From Thermoplasmatota archaeon (GTDB lineage Archaea; Thermoplasmatota; Penumbrarchaeia; Penumbrarchaeales; Penumbrarchaeaceae): 6,228 nucleotides of DNA. The notes beneath the pieces are model-generated. The model saw nothing but the letters and a program-made list of their open reading frames with translations. It had not been told where the DNA came from and searched no databases. The stretch's first letter is position 1, and each line of letters opens with the position of its first letter. The stretch is taken from the NCBI GenBank assembly GCA_030591285.1, contig JAUVBH010000103.1, positions 1-6,228 on the forward strand, given 5' to 3'. The translations under genes were made by a program, and so were the position numbers. This document shows, piece by piece, positions 3,468 through 6,228 of the stretch.

Positions 3468-6228
3468 ATGAAGTTGCGAACAGCCTCTTTCCTTGTCATG
3501 ATACTATTGACGGCAGCAGTACTTTCCTCGGTCCAATTTGTGGCTGATGGAGAAAAGACCGGACATTTCTACACCAACTCTGGAACAACAGTTGCTGGAG
3601 GAAATATCGATCTTACAGATGGTGGTGGCATGGAGACAAGTTACTATTTCCGTGTAGGGAAGAATGTACCTATCTCTTATGCTTATATGAACATCTCAAC
3701 AAGGAACACAGATGTCGGTATGGCCATTGAAGAGCCGTATCTGGACCTTGGGGTTGATGGAAATAAAGAATGGGAATATCAAGGCACAGGTTATGGAAAA
3801 TTCGGTGAACAAAGCTTTTTCACAGATGACAAAGAACGAAAATCCATGAATTTTCCATCCTCCGGTGGTTACAATACTCAGAACTCCATCATAATCCCGG
3901 AGAACGCTGAGATCAATGAGGCCCAGATAGATATCAGAGGTCGATTCATCCCACAATCCATTTCAACCTACACTGCGCAAAGTGATCCTTCATCCATCTC
4001 AATGACCGGGTTTGCCATGGAGCATGCTGATATTGACCAGGATGGGGATATTGATGTCGTGGTATCAGATACCAAGAACCACAGGATACTCTGGTTCGAA
4101 AATCCAAATAATTTATCAATGAAATGGCCGTCCCATACTGTTTACTCAGGCTCATCTTACATCTACAATGTGTACTCAATTGATGTCGGTGATATGGATG
4201 GTGACGGTGATATGGATGTTGTCGCCACCTCCTATTCACGAGGATATGTAATGTATATCAGGAACAACAACCAGGGAAGCACCTGGTCGATGTTTCGGTT
4301 CGTGACTGGATTCCCCTATGCAGGCAGGATCAGGATCGCGGATATGGATCAGGATGGAAACCCCGATGTGGTAGTTGGTTCATATTACAACTATCGATAC
4401 TATAGCGATGAGTTCCTCTACTGGTACAAAGCGCCGTCCAATCCAAACACTACTTCCGGATGGACCGGATACAGGATCGACTCATCCCCGACATATTACA
4501 TTTACAGCTATCTTGGAATGGATGTAGGTGACATGAATGGAGATGGCTATCCTGATGTGGCCATGACCCTCTATCCCAGATATACCTGGTATGGCAACTA
4601 TAACAGGATATATGCCTATATAAATCCAAAAACTGCTGGAAGCTCCTTTTCACGATACACCGTAGATTCCTCAGCCCAGCAGACATACAATATTGCGGTG
4701 GCGGATATGACAGGAGATGGAAAGAGCGACATTGTAGGGGCTACATATGGTGGAGGGAAGGTCACCTTATACAGCAACACCAACAATGGTACCAGCTGGT
4801 CAGAAAGAACCATGGCATATACTAGTTATCCAAGATTCATTCGCGTTGATGACTTCAATGATGATGGGAAAAATGATACTTTTGTAGGAGGAGGAAGTGG
4901 TTCATACGAACTCTCTGTCCATATTCAAGGAGCCACTCCAACTTCATGGACAAAACATTCCATCACAAAGGAAGTTATGAATCCAATGGCTTACTCGGTT
5001 TTCGATATGGATGATGATGATGATCTAGATTTCCTCGTGGCCGGAACCTCTGCATCACAGTTGGTCCACATTGAGACAGTCAACAAAACAACACCTCAAT
5101 TCAGTCTAACCTGGCTTGAAGATGGAGGGGTCAAAGATATTCGAGCCCTGGATTTCTATGATATGGATGGTGACGGGGATCAAGACATTCTATTGGTTGG
5201 ATATGCCACTGGATGGGTGGGATGGTGTGAGAACGATGGAACACCTTTCACCGGTCCAACAGGGACCCTACATAAGATCGGGTCCCTTGGCAATCCTATC
5301 AAGATAATGGCTGCTGATGTTGACGGTGATGACGATATGGACATAGTTGCCTTAAGCAGTGGTGGGGTAGCGATGTGGTATGAGAACAAGGGTGATCCAT
5401 TTGTCGGATGGGAACCTTTCCAGATCGCCAGCGGCATAACCAGCGCCTACAGCATGTATGCCGGGGATTTCACCAATGATGGGAAGGCCGACCTTGTTAC
5501 TTCGTCGGCAAGAGGCTATTATGGGGGCTTCATTCGATTGTATAAAGCGCCGGCAGATCCTAAGGTCCCGAATTGGCCGATGAATACTATCGCTAACAAC
5601 ATCCAGTATATGAAAAACGTCTGGGCAGATGATATGGACCTTGATGGTGACCTGGATGTACTGGCTGCCTTTGGAGCCTATGGGTCAGGTGGAGTTGTAT
5701 ATTACAGAAATCCCCAGCCCAATGGAGAACCAATGTCCGGAACATGGTCCAGTGTCAGTATTGGAGGTGGAATGTATTATACCGAGGATGTGAAGACCAT
5801 AGATATCACTGGCAATGGGTATCCAGACGTTGTGACAACTGGAAGCTACTACTACAGCGCTGTCAATTGGTTCCAAAGCAAAGGTGGTACTTCTTTCACC
5901 AAACGAACACTCTATTCCGGATCATATGACTGGAACCTGGCAGTTGGAGATATTGGAGATGATGGATATGCTGATATAGTCTTCAACCGAGGAAGCTATT
6001 CAGGCCCATCCTCACTCTACTGGTTTGAAGAACCAGAGGATTATTCCCAAAGTTGGATCTCACACTCCCTTGGTAGCTATACTGGCACATGGGCATTGGG
6101 TATCGAAGATCTGGATGGTGATGATCTTGATGATATCTTCTCCACTTCAAAATCCCGAGATGAGATCCGAGCCTACAAGATCAATGCGGTCTATCCTCAG
6201 AATGTAGCATTGGATGTTGGAGCCGATG
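3468..6228 (+). CDS. Secreted double FG-GAP/VCBS propeller surface protein, paralogue of gene 1 (3' partial)
   Basis: ATG 3468 follows GGAGGT at 5 nt and opens a frame that runs to the window edge (920 residues, no stop). Residues 1-26 are a signal peptide: K2 and R4, then a hydrophobic core FLVMILLTAAVL, with possible cleavage near A26. Residues about 56-160 form a beta-rich module with YLDLGVDGNKEWEYQG. Fourteen Asp-rich FG-GAP loops follow at residues 188, 242, 292, 355, 413, 462, 513, 565, 617, 667, 722, 779, 828 and 881, read as two seven-bladed propellers. The module start NVALDVGAD appears at 912. There is one cysteine (587) and there are several N-X-S/T sequons. The match to gene 1 predicts about 770 further residues: cadherin-like stalk, calcium repeats and membrane anchor. 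The likely role is extracellular adhesion or glycan binding; the ligand is unknown. Confidence 0.93.
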   Translation, partial: MKLRTASFLVMILLTAAVLSSVQFVADGEKTGHFYTNSGTTVAGGNIDLTDGGGMETSYYFRVGKNVPISYAYMNISTRNTDVGMAIEEPYLDLGVDGNKEWEYQGTGYGKFGEQSFFTDDKERKSMNFPSSGGYNTQNSIIIPENAEINEAQIDIRGRFIPQSISTYTAQSDPSSISMTGFAMEHADIDQDGDIDVVVSDTKNHRILWFENPNNLSMKWPSHTVYSGSSYIYNVYSIDVGDMDGDGDMDVVATSYSRGYVMYIRNNNQGSTWSMFRFVTGFPYAGRIRIADMDQDGNPDVVVGSYYNYRYYSDEFLYWYKAPSNPNTTSGWTGYRIDSSPTYYIYSYLGMDVGDMNGDGYPDVAMTLYPRYTWYGNYNRIYAYINPKTAGSSFSRYTVDSSAQQTYNIAVADMTGDGKSDIVGATYGGGKVTLYSNTNNGTSWSERTMAYTSYPRFIRVDDFNDDGKNDTFVGGGSGSYELSVHIQGATPTSWTKHSITKEVMNPMAYSVFDMDDDDDLDFLVAGTSASQLVHIETVNKTTPQFSLTWLEDGGVKDIRALDFYDMDGDGDQDILLVGYATGWVGWCENDGTPFTGPTGTLHKIGSLGNPIKIMAADVDGDDDMDIVALSSGGVAMWYENKGDPFVGWEPFQIASGITSAYSMYAGDFTNDGKADLVTSSARGYYGGFIRLYKAPADPKVPNWPMNTIANNIQYMKNVWADDMDLDGDLDVLAAFGAYGSGGVVYYRNPQPNGEPMSGTWSSVSIGGGMYYTEDVKTIDITGNGYPDVVTTGSYYYSAVNWFQSKGGTSFTKRTLYSGSYDWNLAVGDIGDDGYADIVFNRGSYSGPSSLYWFEEPEDYSQSWISHSLGSYTGTWALGIEDLDGDDLDDIFSTSKSRDEIRAYKINAVYPQNVALDVGAD
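3633..3947 (+). other. N-terminal LDLGVDG module of gene 2
   Basis: Residues 56-160 lie between the signal peptide and the first propeller. They contain YLDLGVDGNKEWEYQGTG and end in alternating hydrophobic strands (IIIPENAEINEAQIDIRG). The DLGxDG plus W-x-x-x-G core resembles the module that follows the propeller in gene 1, so the propellers appear to be flanked by related beta-rich modules. I do not recognise a named family. Confidence 0.5.
3999..5102 (+). repeat. First seven-bladed FG-GAP propeller of gene 2
   Basis: Seven Asp loops at residues 188, 242, 292, 355, 413, 462 and 513, with sequences such as DIDQDGDID, DMDGDGDMD, DMDQDGNPD, DMNGDGYPD, DMTGDGKSD, DFNDDGKND and DMDDDDDLD. Five have acidic or Asn residues at the main calcium-liganding positions. 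Blade 5 has Thr at position 3, and blade 7 replaces the usual Gly with Asp. Spacing is 49-63 residues. Seven is the usual ring size in this family. Confidence 0.8.
5103..6179 (+). repeat. Second seven-bladed FG-GAP propeller of gene 2
   Basis: Seven loops at residues 565, 617, 667, 722, 779, 828 and 881: DMDGDGDQD, DVDGDDDMD, DFTNDGKAD, DMDLDGDLD, DITGNGYPD, DIGDDGYAD and DLDGDDLDD. Loops 3, 5 and 6 of this ring have Thr or Gly at position 3 and may bind calcium weakly. Each blade resembles the blade seven places earlier, for example YKAP in blades 3 and 10, and GTSWSERTM against GTSFTKRTL in blades 5 and 12. The last six blades align with the gene 1 fragment. Confidence 0.8.

Noticed and set aside
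4188..4218. Exact 13-bp direct repeat GGTGATATGGATG
   Set aside because: It is the codon-level consequence of the DMDGDGDMD calcium loop, not a mobile-element or phage attachment repeat.
4190..5176. 18-bp identity between 4190-4207 and 5159-5176
   Set aside because: Both encode the same DMDGDG loop in blades 2 and 8, which are not ring-duplication partners. Shared codons explain it better than recent recombination.
3990..6176. Dockerin domains suggested by the many DxDxDGxxD loops
   Set aside because: Dockerins have two loops about 20-30 residues apart with helices. Here loops recur every 50-60 residues between beta strands, as in propellers.
1..6228. CRISPR array, tRNA, rRNA or insertion sequence
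   Set aside because: No regularly spaced identical repeats outside protein-coding periodicity, no cloverleaf or rRNA segments, and no transposase frames were seen.

Overview
The window is a piece of an archaeal genome that carries two very large, surface-protein genes of the same family, head to tail on the + strand. The first is cut at its 5' end by the window edge (1-3231) and the second is cut at its 3' end (3468-6228). Archaeal assignment rests on a purine BRE plus TATA box about 110 bp upstream of gene 2, a GGAGGT Shine-Dalgarno, a hairpin plus T-rich terminator, and the protein style: secreted multi-domain beta-rich proteins, almost free of cysteine, ending in one membrane helix and a basic cytoplasmic tail. 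The style suggests a member of the Thermoplasmatota (Methanomassiliicoccales, MBG-D or marine-group relatives). That lineage is a guess from general resemblance, not a measured result.

Gene 1 (1-3231): the visible 1076 residues are the end of an FG-GAP/VCBS beta-propeller (six Asp-rich calcium loops), a beta-sandwich-like module opening with an IDLGNDG motif, three cadherin-like domains, one Ig-like domain, thrombospondin type-3-like calcium repeats, a transmembrane helix, a charged helical juxtamembrane segment, and a proline-rich tail with no acidic residues. The spacer (3232-3467) holds an intrinsic-type terminator, a TATA promoter enclosed by a perfect 8-bp inverted repeat, a strong 11-bp hairpin in the predicted 5' leader, and a Shine-Dalgarno that can pair with sequence just upstream of it.

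Gene 2 (3468-6228): a signal peptide, a short module resembling the one after the gene 1 propeller, then exactly fourteen FG-GAP loops. These read as two seven-bladed propellers made by duplication of a unit of about 370 residues. The same LDVGAD-type module then begins at the window edge.

The two proteins are collinear paralogues. Loops 10-14 of gene 2 line up with loops 2-6 of the gene 1 fragment at a nearly constant offset (611-622 residues). From this, gene 1 probably lacks about 617 N-terminal residues here, gene 2 about 770 C-terminal residues, and each full protein would be about 1690 residues. The likely role is cell-surface adhesion or glycan/matrix binding through calcium-stabilised propellers on a cadherin-like stalk. 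The ligand cannot be read from the sequence. The terminator and separate promoter imply that the two copies are transcribed independently. Reverse-strand and out-of-frame open frames look like shadows of these two genes.
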